Source of the DNA: a bacterium
GTDB lineage: Bacteria > Bacteroidota > Bacteroidia > Bacteroidales > Bacteroidaceae
Reading direction: 5' to 3'
Length of the DNA: 37,007 nt
Assembly (NCBI GenBank): GCA_004562975.1
Contig: SFQP01000002.1
Coordinates: 1-37,007, forward strand
Each line of letters opens with the position of its first letter. The first letter of the stretch is position 1. The notes below the pieces were generated by a model, which saw only the letters and a program-made list of their open reading frames with translations, was not told where the DNA came from and did not search any database. A program made the translations under genes and the position numbers. Below are positions 29,862 through 37,007 of this stretch, in pieces.

Positions 29862-30191
29862 TCAGGACAGCGACACCTTGCGCGTCACTTTTCCCACGCG
29901 CACGATGTAGCAGCCTTTGCCCAATGCCAAGTGTACCGTTTTGTCCTGACTGTCAATGCGCATGGACACAACGCATTTCCCGGTGATGTCAAACACCTCG
30001 AGCAGCACACCTTGGGCGTGCATCACCTGCACCGTGTTGCCGCGCACCACGAGGCTCACTTCCGCCGTCGTCATACCAGCTGCAGCCGTTTCCTCGACCT
30101 CAGCCGCCGGCTCTGCGTATTCGTTCGCCGCCAAAGCGGGAGTGCTGCACAGAGCGAATGCCAAAAGTGATAAAAGTATCGAATGTTTCAT
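29862..30191 (-). CDS. Tiny secreted protein consisting mainly of a T9SS sorting-type domain
   Basis: 109 aa from ATG 30191 (MKHSILLSLLAFALCSTPALAA), signal peptide cut near residue 22. An acidic Ala/Glu linker (23-40) leads to about 65 residues resembling the type IX secretion C-terminal sorting domain: VVRGNTVQVMHAQGVLLEVFDITGKCVV, then a spaced YIVRVGKVTRKVSL ending. Such tails normally follow a large cargo domain; here there is none. It could be a mini-substrate, a regulator or competitor of the T9SS, or a remnant. The longer reading from 30257 crosses the promoter at 30243 and is rejected. The terminal VSLS-stop is intact. Confidence 0.75.
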   Translation of the reverse strand: MKHSILLSLLAFALCSTPALAANEYAEPAAEVEETAAAGMTTAEVSLVVRGNTVQVMHAQGVLLEVFDITGKCVVSMRIDSQDKTVHLALGKGCYIVRVGKVTRKVSLS

Positions 30192-30242
30192 AATCAATAG
30201 CTGAATAAACGGTTCGCGGAACTTAAATCCCGCATTTTCCGG

Positions 30243-30274
30243 CAAAAATAAGTCCACTGCGGAAAAATTGCAAA
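30243..30274 (-). promoter_or_regulatory. Bacteroidetes-type promoter of the T9SS-tail gene
   Basis: Minus strand TTTG (30271-30274), a 20-nt spacer, then TATTTTTG (30243-30250): exact matches to the -33 and -7 consensus. The predicted start is about 48 nt before the ATG at 30191. Confidence 0.8.
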
Positions 30275-30418
30275 TCTCGTGGGTGTTTTTTCAAAAAAAT
30301 CCTGCCATCCGCTGCTGTTTCGCCGACACAGCCCCTTCACTCCGCTCTTCTCATGGGTTGACTTTTCGGCCAACTGAACCGACAAAAACCGACAAAGACC
30401 GATCTTGTAAGCCTCACT

Positions 30419-30502
30419 CGCCGAGTTGGCTGAACAAGTCCAGGACTATTTTTTCCTAATCGCCGAGTTGACGAAACAAGTCCCAGACTTGTCAGCTACA
30501 TA
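30419..30502. repeat. Second, diverged 21-bp array (four units)
   Basis: Units start at 30419, 30440, 30461 and 30482. The first and third share cgccgagttg and aacaagt and are 42 bp apart. The second matches the 16448-type unit at 17 of 21 positions (ccaggact...ctaat). The sequence after both arrays is also alike (gacttgt, then tacat.tcg). A degenerate unit may precede at 30398. No ORF is supported. Confidence 0.65.
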
Positions 30503-30589
30503 TCGTGCCCTCTTGGAATGGGGGCTGCAAACGTCGCCCACCGGCCAATGACAGAGGAATGGGAAAAGCGCAGGTCTGAAATTGCCTTG

Positions 30590-30875
30590 TCTACTTCTCC
30601 CCCCCGTTACCTATATATACGTAATTTCCTCCTTGCAAAAATTGATCAAAGTTTCATCCATCATCCGTTATGACTGATTTTCAGTCATTTCAAGCATGAA
30701 GGATTGATTTTTCGACTATTCATGCTTATGTGCCAGCCGATGCGACATTGAATGTTTGGGAAATCCAATTATTCATGCGCAAATCTCCTGATTTTGAAGA
30801 GGAATGATCCACACTTGAAGGTTTGAATGATTTTTTCACGGGGTAAAACACGTATATATAAGGTGATTTACAAAA
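30590..30875. other. AT-rich non-coding stretch with paired TTCA/TGAA motifs
   Basis: Contains tatatatacgta (30613-30624) and acgtatatata (30850-30860) at its two sides, an 8-bp perfect hairpin (30670-30688, atgactga) and a 9-bp inverted repeat aagcatgaa/ttcatgctt (30692-30700, 30719-30727), with many TTCA or TGAA words. It resembles 16.6-17.04 kb in layout. No gene seen. Confidence 0.5.
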
Positions 30876-30876
30876 A

Positions 30877-31818
30877 TCAGTTTTTAGGAGTTTGGCGGAG
30901 CTGCCAAGTATTGTAGAGATTGTGCCAGATACTGTAGAAACCGCCGGCCAGGGAGGTGGCGGGGTTGAGGTACGTGTAGCCCAGCCAGATGGCGAAGACC
31001 GTGTTTTTCTGCCCCAGGGCCTGCGAGGTGCTGACCATACGGCCTGCACGGCGGCCTATCTTACGACCGAACCAGAACTGGACTACGCAACAGGCCAACG
31101 AGGCCAGTGCAATGCCGGCCAAACGAACCAGCGGATGGTGGGTGACGGCTATGCTGTGGGTGGTGACGGCTATGGCCAGACAGAGTGCTACCGCCCAGAG
31201 ATAGAACGCCAGATTGTGGAACTTCACAACCCTACGGTGCAGCCCCGGCAAACAGAACCTTACGAACTGGGCAGTGAGCAGGGGAAAGATAAGCAGGGGA
31301 AACACTTTGGAAATAATCAGCGCAAAGGCACTGTAAAAACTTCCCGAATGATGGGGATAAATCAGGGGTACACACAAGGGTACGACCAAGGCTGCGGCAA
31401 GATTGATCAACAGTGTGTACATGGTGACATCGGCGGCATCGCCTCCCAGTTTCTGGGTAACCACAGCGGCGGCGGTAGCGGTGGGGCAGATGAGGCACAA
31501 CATGGCACTTTCTGTCACCACGGCAGCTCCTGCGCTCATAGGCAGGAAATGAAGGGCCAACGCGGACACGACAAACAGGCCGCACTGGAACAGCAACAGC
31601 CACCCATGCGAACGGCGCAGACGCAAACGGCGTATGTCGGTCTTGCAAAAGGAAAGGAACAACATACTGAAGATGAGCAGGGGCTGAAGGGTTTCAACGG
31701 CGGCGGTGGCAGTATGGCGGACGGCAGCCGGCAGGGGGAGGGCGGCATATACGAAATAGGCTATGATTCCGCAAATGATAGCTATGGGCAAAGTCCAGTT
31801 TTTGAAAAAGGTGCTCAT
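30877..31818 (-). CDS. Bile acid:sodium symporter (BASS) family transporter
   Basis: 313 aa inner-membrane protein with about nine or ten hydrophobic helices and the family's crossing-helix segments: MLCLICPTATAAAVVTQKLGGD (about 107-128) and SQALGQKNTVFAIWLGYTYLNP (about 265-286). BASS members carry bile acids, pantoate, pyruvate or other organic anions with sodium; the substrate here cannot be told. The short basic loops are cytoplasmic. It stands alone between the second repeat array and recG, with no clear promoter consensus upstream. Confidence 0.85.
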   Translation of the reverse strand: MSTFFKNWTLPIAIICGIIAYFVYAALPLPAAVRHTATAAVETLQPLLIFSMLFLSFCKTDIRRLRLRRSHGWLLLFQCGLFVVSALALHFLPMSAGAAVVTESAMLCLICPTATAAAVVTQKLGGDAADVTMYTLLINLAAALVVPLCVPLIYPHHSGSFYSAFALIISKVFPLLIFPLLTAQFVRFCLPGLHRRVVKFHNLAFYLWAVALCLAIAVTTHSIAVTHHPLVRLAGIALASLACCVVQFWFGRKIGRRAGRMVSTSQALGQKNTVFAIWLGYTYLNPATSLAGGFYSIWHNLYNTWQLRQTPKN

Positions 31819-32003
31819 TGATTGACTTAAATTATAAGGAATTCATAATGTACAATGAGGGTTACGCCAATGATATTGTACAAATTATATGTATAAGTAT
31901 AATATTACGCCATTGCTTGACGACAACTTACACGGACATGATACAACTTTATCATGATTGTCGGATGTTAATCACCCTTGTAACCTCGGCGCAGCCTCTT
32001 TAG

Positions 32004-34100
32004 TCAAGATATGGACGAGAAATTTACGGTCTGCTTTTTCAGCAGCCGCAGCTGGCTCCACACCATCTGGTACTGGGGCAGGTCTTCCCGGGCATCGGTC
32101 TGAAGCAGGAAGAGGGCATCGGCCCTTGCCAGCTCCATCAGTTCGCGGTCCTTGGTGATATGGGCTATGTGGAGGTTGAAAGGTATGCCGCTTTGCGCCG
32201 TGCCCTCCAGATCGCCGGGGCCGCGCAGCTTGAGGTCTTCTTCGGCTATGACGAAGCCGTCGGTGGTGTCGGTCATCACCTTCATGCGGCGGAGGGTGTT
32301 TTCAGACAGCTGGTTGCCAGTCATCAATATGCAGAAGGACTGCGCGGAACCGCGCCCCACCCTGCCCCGCAACTGGTGCAACTGCGCCAGTCCGAAGCGG
32401 TCTGCATTCTCGATGACCATTACGGAAGCGTTGGGCACGTTGACCCCCACCTCTATCACAGTGGTTGACACGAGGATTTGGGTTTCGCCCGCCTTGAACG
32501 CCTGCATGGCGGCTTCCTTCACTGACGGCTTCATCCGTCCGTGGACCATGCCTACCTTGTATTCGGGGAAGGCATCGACGAGCTGGGCGTAGCCGGTTTC
32601 CAAATCGCGGAGCTGCTGTTTTTCATTTTCCTTGATGAGGGGATAGACCACGTACACTTGCCGCCCCTCCCTGAGCTGGTGGCGCAAGCCCTGATAAAGC
32701 ACCGGCCGGTGGGACTGGCGGTAGTGAACGGTTTGCACGGGCTTGCGCCCCGGGGGTAGTTCGTCGATGACGCTGACATCAAGGTCGCCGTAGACGGTCA
32801 TGGCCAACGTGCGCGGAATGGGGGTGGCGGTCATCACCAGCACATGGGGTGGCGTGATGTTCTTCTGCCACAGGCTGGCACGCTGTTTCACGCCGAAGCG
32901 GTGTTGCTCGTCAATGACGGCAAGTCCCAAGTTGAGGAAACGGACGGTAGGCTCAATCAAGGCATGGGTGCCCACCAACAGTTGTACGCTGCCGTCGGCC
33001 ACACCCCGGAGCAGGTCTGCCCTTTCCTTGGGCTTGGTGCTGCCCGTAAGCAGGGCTATCCTGACGGGAAGTCCCTGAATATAGGACTGCATGGACAGGT
33101 AATGCTGCTGCGCCAGGATTTCCGTTGGTGCCATGACGCAGGCCTGGAAATGGTTGTCTATGGCCAACAGGCAGCAAAGCAGAGCCACCATGGTCTTGCC
33201 GCTGCCCACATCGCCCTGCAACAAGCGGTTCATCTGCTGGCCAAGGGACAAATCGCGCCTGATTTCTCGCACCACACGCTTTTGGGCTCCGGTAAGCTGG
33301 AAGGGGAGATGGTGATGGTAGAAGTCCAAAAAGAGGTTGCCCACCTTGGGGAACACGAAGCCCCGGCCTGCCTGACGGCGGTGGTGGGTGGTGCGCAGGA
33401 TGTCGAGCTGGAGGTAAAACAGCTCCTCGTACTTAAGCCGGCGGGTGGCCTCGGCGACCGACGCGGCATCCGACGGGGAGTGAATTTCGTGCAGTGCTTG
33501 GGTGAGCGGCATCAGCCGGTGCTTCGTGAGCAGCGCGGAAGGAAGGGTTTCGGCTATCGGGGCATTTCCCAACTGCAAGAAAGCGTTGGCCACGAGGCGT
33601 GCCATGGCACTTGACGTGAGCCCTTGTCGCTTCATGCGGTCAGTGGTGTGATAATGCGGTTGCATGGTAGCGGGTGCCCCCGCGTTGGCGTTGGCATCGT
33701 CCATCTCGGGGTGGGCTATGCTGATGTGGCCGTTGAAACTGGCAGGTTTGCCGAGCAGCAGGTAGGTATGGTTGTACTGCAAGCGTCTGTCGGTCAGTTT
33801 GATGCCCCTGAACCAGACAAGTTCCACCGTCCCCGTGCCATCGGAGAAGAGTGCGGTGAGCCGCTCTTTCCGCCCGGCACCCTCTACATTCTTTGCCACA
33901 ATCTGTCCCTTCAGCTGCACGTAGGGCATCCCATCCATCAAATCGGCCACACGGTGAACCACGCTGCGGTCAATGTATTTGTACGGGAAATGGTACAGCA
34001 AATCGCGCAGGGTGAAGATTTGCAACTCATCACCCAGCCACTTGGCTCTCATGGGGCCTACGCCTTTGAGAAACTTGATGTCAGTCTGTAAAATATCCAT
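32004..34100 (-). CDS. recG: ATP-dependent DNA helicase RecG
   Basis: 698 aa from ATG 34100 (MDILQTDIKFLKGVGPMRAKWLG); the 15 residues further upstream are not family-like. The N-terminal wedge/OB domain has the fork-binding region (60-150), then SF2 motifs: LLQGDVGSGKTMVAL (Walker A), VMAPTEILAQQH, LAVIDEQHRFGVKQR (DEQH box), VMTATPIPRTLAM and QLRGRVGRG (motif VI). RecG drives fork regression and Holliday junction branch migration in repair. Length and all motifs are normal. It stands 140 bp after the DJ-1 gene. Confidence 0.96.
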   Translation of the reverse strand: MDILQTDIKFLKGVGPMRAKWLGDELQIFTLRDLLYHFPYKYIDRSVVHRVADLMDGMPYVQLKGQIVAKNVEGAGRKERLTALFSDGTGTVELVWFRGIKLTDRRLQYNHTYLLLGKPASFNGHISIAHPEMDDANANAGAPATMQPHYHTTDRMKRQGLTSSAMARLVANAFLQLGNAPIAETLPSALLTKHRLMPLTQALHEIHSPSDAASVAEATRRLKYEELFYLQLDILRTTHHRRQAGRGFVFPKVGNLFLDFYHHHLPFQLTGAQKRVVREIRRDLSLGQQMNRLLQGDVGSGKTMVALLCCLLAIDNHFQACVMAPTEILAQQHYLSMQSYIQGLPVRIALLTGSTKPKERADLLRGVADGSVQLLVGTHALIEPTVRFLNLGLAVIDEQHRFGVKQRASLWQKNITPPHVLVMTATPIPRTLAMTVYGDLDVSVIDELPPGRKPVQTVHYRQSHRPVLYQGLRHQLREGRQVYVVYPLIKENEKQQLRDLETGYAQLVDAFPEYKVGMVHGRMKPSVKEAAMQAFKAGETQILVSTTVIEVGVNVPNASVMVIENADRFGLAQLHQLRGRVGRGSAQSFCILMTGNQLSENTLRRMKVMTDTTDGFVIAEEDLKLRGPGDLEGTAQSGIPFNLHIAHITKDRELMELARADALFLLQTDAREDLPQYQMVWSQLRLLKKQTVNFSSIS

Positions 34101-34240
34101 ACAAAAAAATGGTGCCGCACACAGGCTATGAGGCAATGGCACCAATCTTGGTCACAGGATTACCCACCATCGACAGGAGTTACGGCCCGTCGTCATTTCA
34201 TGACCTGAAGCGGAAGGATGTGCCGGGCGGCCTGTGCGCA

Positions 34241-34825
34241 TCAGCACTTGATGAAGTCGGTGAAGCCTGGCTGATGGCCTATATATCCCATGACATTGGC
34301 CACTTCCTGCACCAAAGAGGGGGTCTTCACCAGCTTGCGGGCAATGGCGAAAGCGAAGTGGTGCATGGCGGCAGGTCCGCTGGCGGTAATCAGGTTGTCC
34401 TGCTCCACTACGTAGGCTTCGTCATGATAAATGGCTCCGTCAATGTGATCCTGCATTCCGGGGTATATCGTGGCGTGCTTGCCCTTCAGGATGCCGGCTT
34501 CGCCCAGCACCATGGGGGCGGCACAGATGGCGGCAATGACGGTGCCCTGAAGGAACTGCTGCTGGATGGCCAGACGCAACACGGCGTTGCCGGCCATTGT
34601 TTCTGCACCCTTGGAACCGCCGGGCAGGACCAGAGCATCACAATGTATCAGATGGTTCTTGCGGAACAGGCTGTCGGCTTTCATCACCACGCCATGGGCT
34701 CCCGTCACCACGCGCTTGCCCGTCACGCTCAATGTCTGTACCTGCAAGCCGCAACGGCGCAGTATGTCAATGGTGCCTATCGTTTCAATTTCTTCAAAGC
34801 CGTCGGCCAAAAACAAATAAATCAT
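34241..34825 (-). CDS. DJ-1/PfpI family protein (YajL/DJ-1 branch)
   Basis: 194 aa, cytoplasmic. It starts MIYLFLADGFEEIETIGTIDILRR, with Glu14 at the position of DJ-1 Glu18, and carries the nucleophile elbow Cys101 in TVIAAICAAPMVLG plus LITASGPAAMHHFAFAIA as the C-terminal motif. This family includes DJ-1/YajL proteins proposed as chaperones, deglycases or oxidative-stress sensors; the activity is debated. It lies between pdxJ (61 bp upstream) and recG on the same strand and may be co-transcribed with pdxJ. Confidence 0.9.
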   Translation of the reverse strand: MIYLFLADGFEEIETIGTIDILRRCGLQVQTLSVTGKRVVTGAHGVVMKADSLFRKNHLIHCDALVLPGGSKGAETMAGNAVLRLAIQQQFLQGTVIAAICAAPMVLGEAGILKGKHATIYPGMQDHIDGAIYHDEAYVVEQDNLITASGPAAMHHFAFAIARKLVKTPSLVQEVANVMGYIGHQPGFTDFIKC

Positions 34826-34885
34826 CGGTGAATAGTTATATATATGTATGTATGTTATCGGTATTGGATGTAAATAACTGACTTC

Positions 34886-35599
34886 CTACTGGAGAGCAAG
34901 TCTGTACAGACGGATGGTTTCCTTCAAGCCCATGTAAAGGGCATCGCTCACCAAAGCGTGGCCGATGCTCACCTCATCGAGCCAGGGTATGCGGGCATGG
35001 AAATAGGCGAGGTTTTCCAAACTCAAATCGTGGCCGGCATTAAGCCCCAGCCCGATTTCGCGGCAATAGGCCGCCGTTTCCACAAAAGGAGCGATGGCCT
35101 CGTCGCGGCCAGTGGCATAACGGGCGGCATAAGGCTCGGTGTAGAGCTCCACACGGTCGGCACCGGCGCGCTGCGCTCCGGCTGCCATCTGCTTTTCGGG
35201 AGCTATGAAGATGCTGGTGCGGATGCCTGCGGCCTTGAAACGGCTGACAACTTCGCTGAGGAAACGCTCGTGACGACACGTGTCCCATCCGGCATTGGAG
35301 GTTATTTGGTCCGGCGAGTCGGGCACCAGGGTGACCTGGGCGGGACGCACCTGAAGGACCAGGTTGCAGAAGGCTTCCGATGGATAGCCCTCGATGTTGA
35401 ATTCCGTGGTGAGCCGGGGACGCAATGCCAACACATCGGCGCGGCGGATGTGACGTTCGTCAGGACGTGGATGGACAGTGATGCCCTGTGCGCCGAAACG
35501 CTCGCAATCAAGTGCCACCTGAAGCACATCGGGATTGTTGCCGCCACGGGCATTGCGCAGAGTGGCCACTTTATTGATATTTACACTCAGTTTTGTCAT
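34886..35599 (-). CDS. pdxJ: Pyridoxine 5'-phosphate synthase
   Basis: 237 aa from ATG 35599 ([20 protein letters not shown]); the earlier in-frame start is a TTG inside the promoter and is rejected. PdxJ joins 1-deoxyxylulose 5-phosphate with 3-amino-2-oxopropyl phosphate to make PNP, the last step of the DXP-dependent vitamin B6 pathway. The TIM-barrel motifs are present: [13 protein letters not shown] (catalytic His region), [10 protein letters not shown] (Glu), and [14 protein letters not shown] (His). It is divergent from nadK across a 325-bp promoter region, a layout common in Bacteroidales. Confidence 0.95.
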   Translation of the reverse strand: MTKLSVNINKVATLRNARGGNNPDVLQVALDCERFGAQGITVHPRPDERHIRRADVLALRPRLTTEFNIEGYPSEAFCNLVLQVRPAQVTLVPDSPDQITSNAGWDTCRHERFLSEVVSRFKAAGIRTSIFIAPEKQMAAGAQRAGADRVELYTEPYAARYATGRDEAIAPFVETAAYCREIGLGLNAGHDLSLENLAYFHARIPWLDEVSIGHALVSDALYMGLKETIRLYRLALQ

Positions 35600-35641
35600 A
35601 ATGCAGAGATTTGTAAAGCGCAAGGGGCGCATTTTGAAGTG

Positions 35642-35649
35642 CAAAATTA
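35642..35649 (-). promoter_or_regulatory. -7 element of pdxJ
   Basis: Minus strand TAATTTTG fits TAnnTTTG, about 40 nt before the ATG at 35599. No clear TTTG at -33. The rest of the 325-bp region to nadK is AT-rich and shows no other gene or strong hairpin. Confidence 0.55.
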
Positions 35650-35876
35650 CGATTTATGTCATCCATTGTTGTGAAAATTGAAATATTTTAAGGGAATGAC
35701 ATATAGATTTTCATCTTTTTATCACCGCACCCTATGTAAAAACTTGTAAAAGGATAGGTTTGGGTAACTGCACGACCTTCGCGTCTTGACTATGAAACAC
35801 CTGCCCGAACAGAAAACTTATTGCCTGCAAGCTGCATATAATCACGCCAACCGCACAGGTTTTTAACAAAAAGACG

Positions 35877-35884
35877 TACTTTTG
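35877..35884 (+). promoter_or_regulatory. -7 element of nadK
   Basis: Plus strand TACTTTTG fits TAnnTTTG, with a predicted start about 37 nt before the nadK ATG at 35925. The -33 region is T-rich but lacks TTTG at 19-21 nt. Confidence 0.6.
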
Positions 35885-35924
35885 CGGCTAATCGTTCAGA
35901 AGAAATAAATCACCCCCTGCAAGC

Positions 35925-36818
35925 ATGGACTATTCTCATCTTAGGTTTGCCCTGTTCGGCAATGTTTACCAAACGAAAAAGAACCAATACGTGGCGGCTA
36001 TCCTGCAAAAGCTCTGCTGTCTGCAAGTGCAAATCTGCATTGAGGGCAACTTTGCCGATTTCATACGCCGCGAGTTGGGAGTGGACACGGAACAGTTTGA
36101 CACATGGCACCCCGATGCCCCCCTTCAGGCTGACGTGGCCATCTCCATCGGCGGCGACGGCACTTTCCTGGGCACAGCGGCGAAGGTGGGCACGGCGGGC
36201 ATCCCCATCCTGGGCATCAACACGGGTCGGCTGGGTTTCCTCGCCGACGTTTCGCCCGAAGCCATCGCGCCCTCGCTCGAAGCGTTCTGCCAAGGAGCTT
36301 ATGTGGTAGAGAAACGGAAAGTGCTCAGCGTGGAAACAAGCAAGGCCTTGCCGCCCGACTTTTACCCACATGCCCTGAACGAGGTAGCGGTGCTGAAACA
36401 CGACAATTCGTCGCTCATCGAAATAGCCACATATATTGACAACGATTACCTGGCCACTTACTTGGCTGACGGTTTGATTGTTTCCACGCCGACCGGGTCT
36501 ACAGGCTACTCGCTCAGTGTGGGCGGTCCCATCCTGGCCCCTCAGTCGGGCACGTTCTGCCTTGCCCCCGTGGCTCCGCACAGCCTGTCGGTCAGACCGG
36601 TGGTGGTGAGGGACGACGTGGAAATCCGGCTACACATCCGCAGCCGCAGCAACAACTTCCTGCTCGCCGCCGACGGACGCAGCATCTCCCTGCCCCACAC
36701 CACCGTCGTCACCCTGCGCCGCGCTGCCCATACGGTCAAGGTGGTCAAGATTGAACACACGCATTTCTTCGACACCCTGCGCGACAAACTGATGTGGGGA
36801 CTTGACCAGAGGAAGTAA
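35925..36818 (+). CDS. nadK: NAD kinase
   Basis: 297 aa, phosphorylates NAD to NADP in the cytoplasm. The signature GGDGTFL lies at 76-82 (Asp78 as the catalytic/metal residue), the second conserved region is LNEVAV (151-156), and the glycine-rich substrate segment is STPTGSTGYSLSVGGP (187-202). The C-terminal beta-sandwich part (210-297) is complete. Length is usual for Bacteroidetes. Divergent from pdxJ. Confidence 0.96.
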   Translation: MDYSHLRFALFGNVYQTKKNQYVAAILQKLCCLQVQICIEGNFADFIRRELGVDTEQFDTWHPDAPLQADVAISIGGDGTFLGTAAKVGTAGIPILGINTGRLGFLADVSPEAIAPSLEAFCQGAYVVEKRKVLSVETSKALPPDFYPHALNEVAVLKHDNSSLIEIATYIDNDYLATYLADGLIVSTPTGSTGYSLSVGGPILAPQSGTFCLAPVAPHSLSVRPVVVRDDVEIRLHIRSRSNNFLLAADGRSISLPHTTVVTLRRAAHTVKVVKIEHTHFFDTLRDKLMWGLDQRK

Positions 36819-36845
36819 GGTGTAATTCATCCTTTCAGAAATTGG

Positions 36846-36909
36846 AAAGTTTATAGTTTAGGGGGCACCATACGGTTGGGGCGGCTTGCCCTGACATAGC
36901 ATAAACTTT
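36846..36909. repeat. Inverted repeat downstream of nadK
   Basis: aaagtttat (36846-36854) and ataaacttt (36901-36909) are exact complements, 46 nt apart, directly next to the IS-end-like sequence at 36911. It could be a weak terminator or part of the mobile-element border. Confidence 0.35.
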
Positions 36910-36910
36910 A

Positions 36911-37007
36911 AAGGGGTGTTCTATAAATTAGGCCGAGCTGGATGCTGGATTTTTAGAGATGACATTTTGTAAGTGGAGGAAGGAGCATAGCGGGCTATGC
37001 GACTGAC
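36911..37007. mobile_element. Probable insertion-sequence end, running off the window
   Basis: 36911-36932 (aaggggtgttctataaatta...) repeats, in inverse orientation and with about two differences, the sequence at 9857-9877. It is followed by non-coding sequence with a small palindrome gcatag...ctatgc near the edge. The two copies suggest the terminal repeat of an IS whose transposase would lie beyond 37007. No transposase is visible, so this stays tentative. Confidence 0.4.

Overview
The window looks like a chromosomal piece of a Bacteroidales bacterium, most likely Prevotellaceae. The reasons are Bacteroidetes-only families (DUF4421, DUF4827, HU-CCDC81/SPOR protein, a type IX secretion sorting domain), an RprX/RprY two-component pair, a divergent pdxJ/nadK pair, and promoters of the Bacteroidetes type (TAnnTTTG at -7, TTTG at -33, weak Shine-Dalgarno). 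Base composition is fairly GC-rich for the group. Genus assignment is inference.

Layout: 0-0.7 kb holds a MITE-like repeat and a complete unit of two identical tRNA-Arg(ACG) genes with promoter and terminator. 0.8-9.5 kb, minus strand: a DUF4421 outer-membrane protein, a Gfo/Idh/MocA oxidoreductase, then purF-carA-carB (carbamoyl phosphate and purine entry), in which carB is broken by a deletion of about 49 nt. 9.5-12.8 kb, plus strand: a phospholipase-D/cardiolipin-synthase-like exported protein and a membrane acyltransferase. 13.0-16.2 kb, minus: DUF4827 lipoprotein, rprY, rprX. 16.2-17.0 kb is a long non-coding stretch with a 21-bp tandem array. 17.0-20.2 kb, minus: Zn-ribbon/FHA protein, small exported protein, ComF, then the HU-SPOR envelope protein. 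20.4-28.0 kb, minus: a large amidase/golvesin-like exported protein, valS, a Pif1/RecD2-type helicase. 28.1-30.2 kb, minus: ECF sigma factor with a probable membrane regulator and an exported CpxP-like protein, and a tiny secreted protein that is almost only a T9SS sorting domain. 30.2-30.9 kb is a second non-coding stretch built like the one at 16.2-17.0 kb. 30.9-36.8 kb: BASS-family transporter, recG, DJ-1/PfpI protein, pdxJ (all minus) and nadK (plus). The right edge enters a probable insertion-sequence end.

Most genes are core metabolism, information processing and envelope functions; there is no phage, CRISPR or large mobile island. The noteworthy material is mainly non-coding: a MITE-like family with three copies, a pair of related intergenic regions built on 21-bp units with AT-rich and TTCA/TGAA-rich flanks, and IS-end-like sequences at 9.84 and 36.91 kb. 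Among the genes, the broken carB, the near-leaderless promoters of rprX and the SPOR gene, the missing start codon in front of the DUF4421 signal peptide, and the cargo-less T9SS-tail protein deserve a second look. All family names come from reading motifs by eye; no database search was run.
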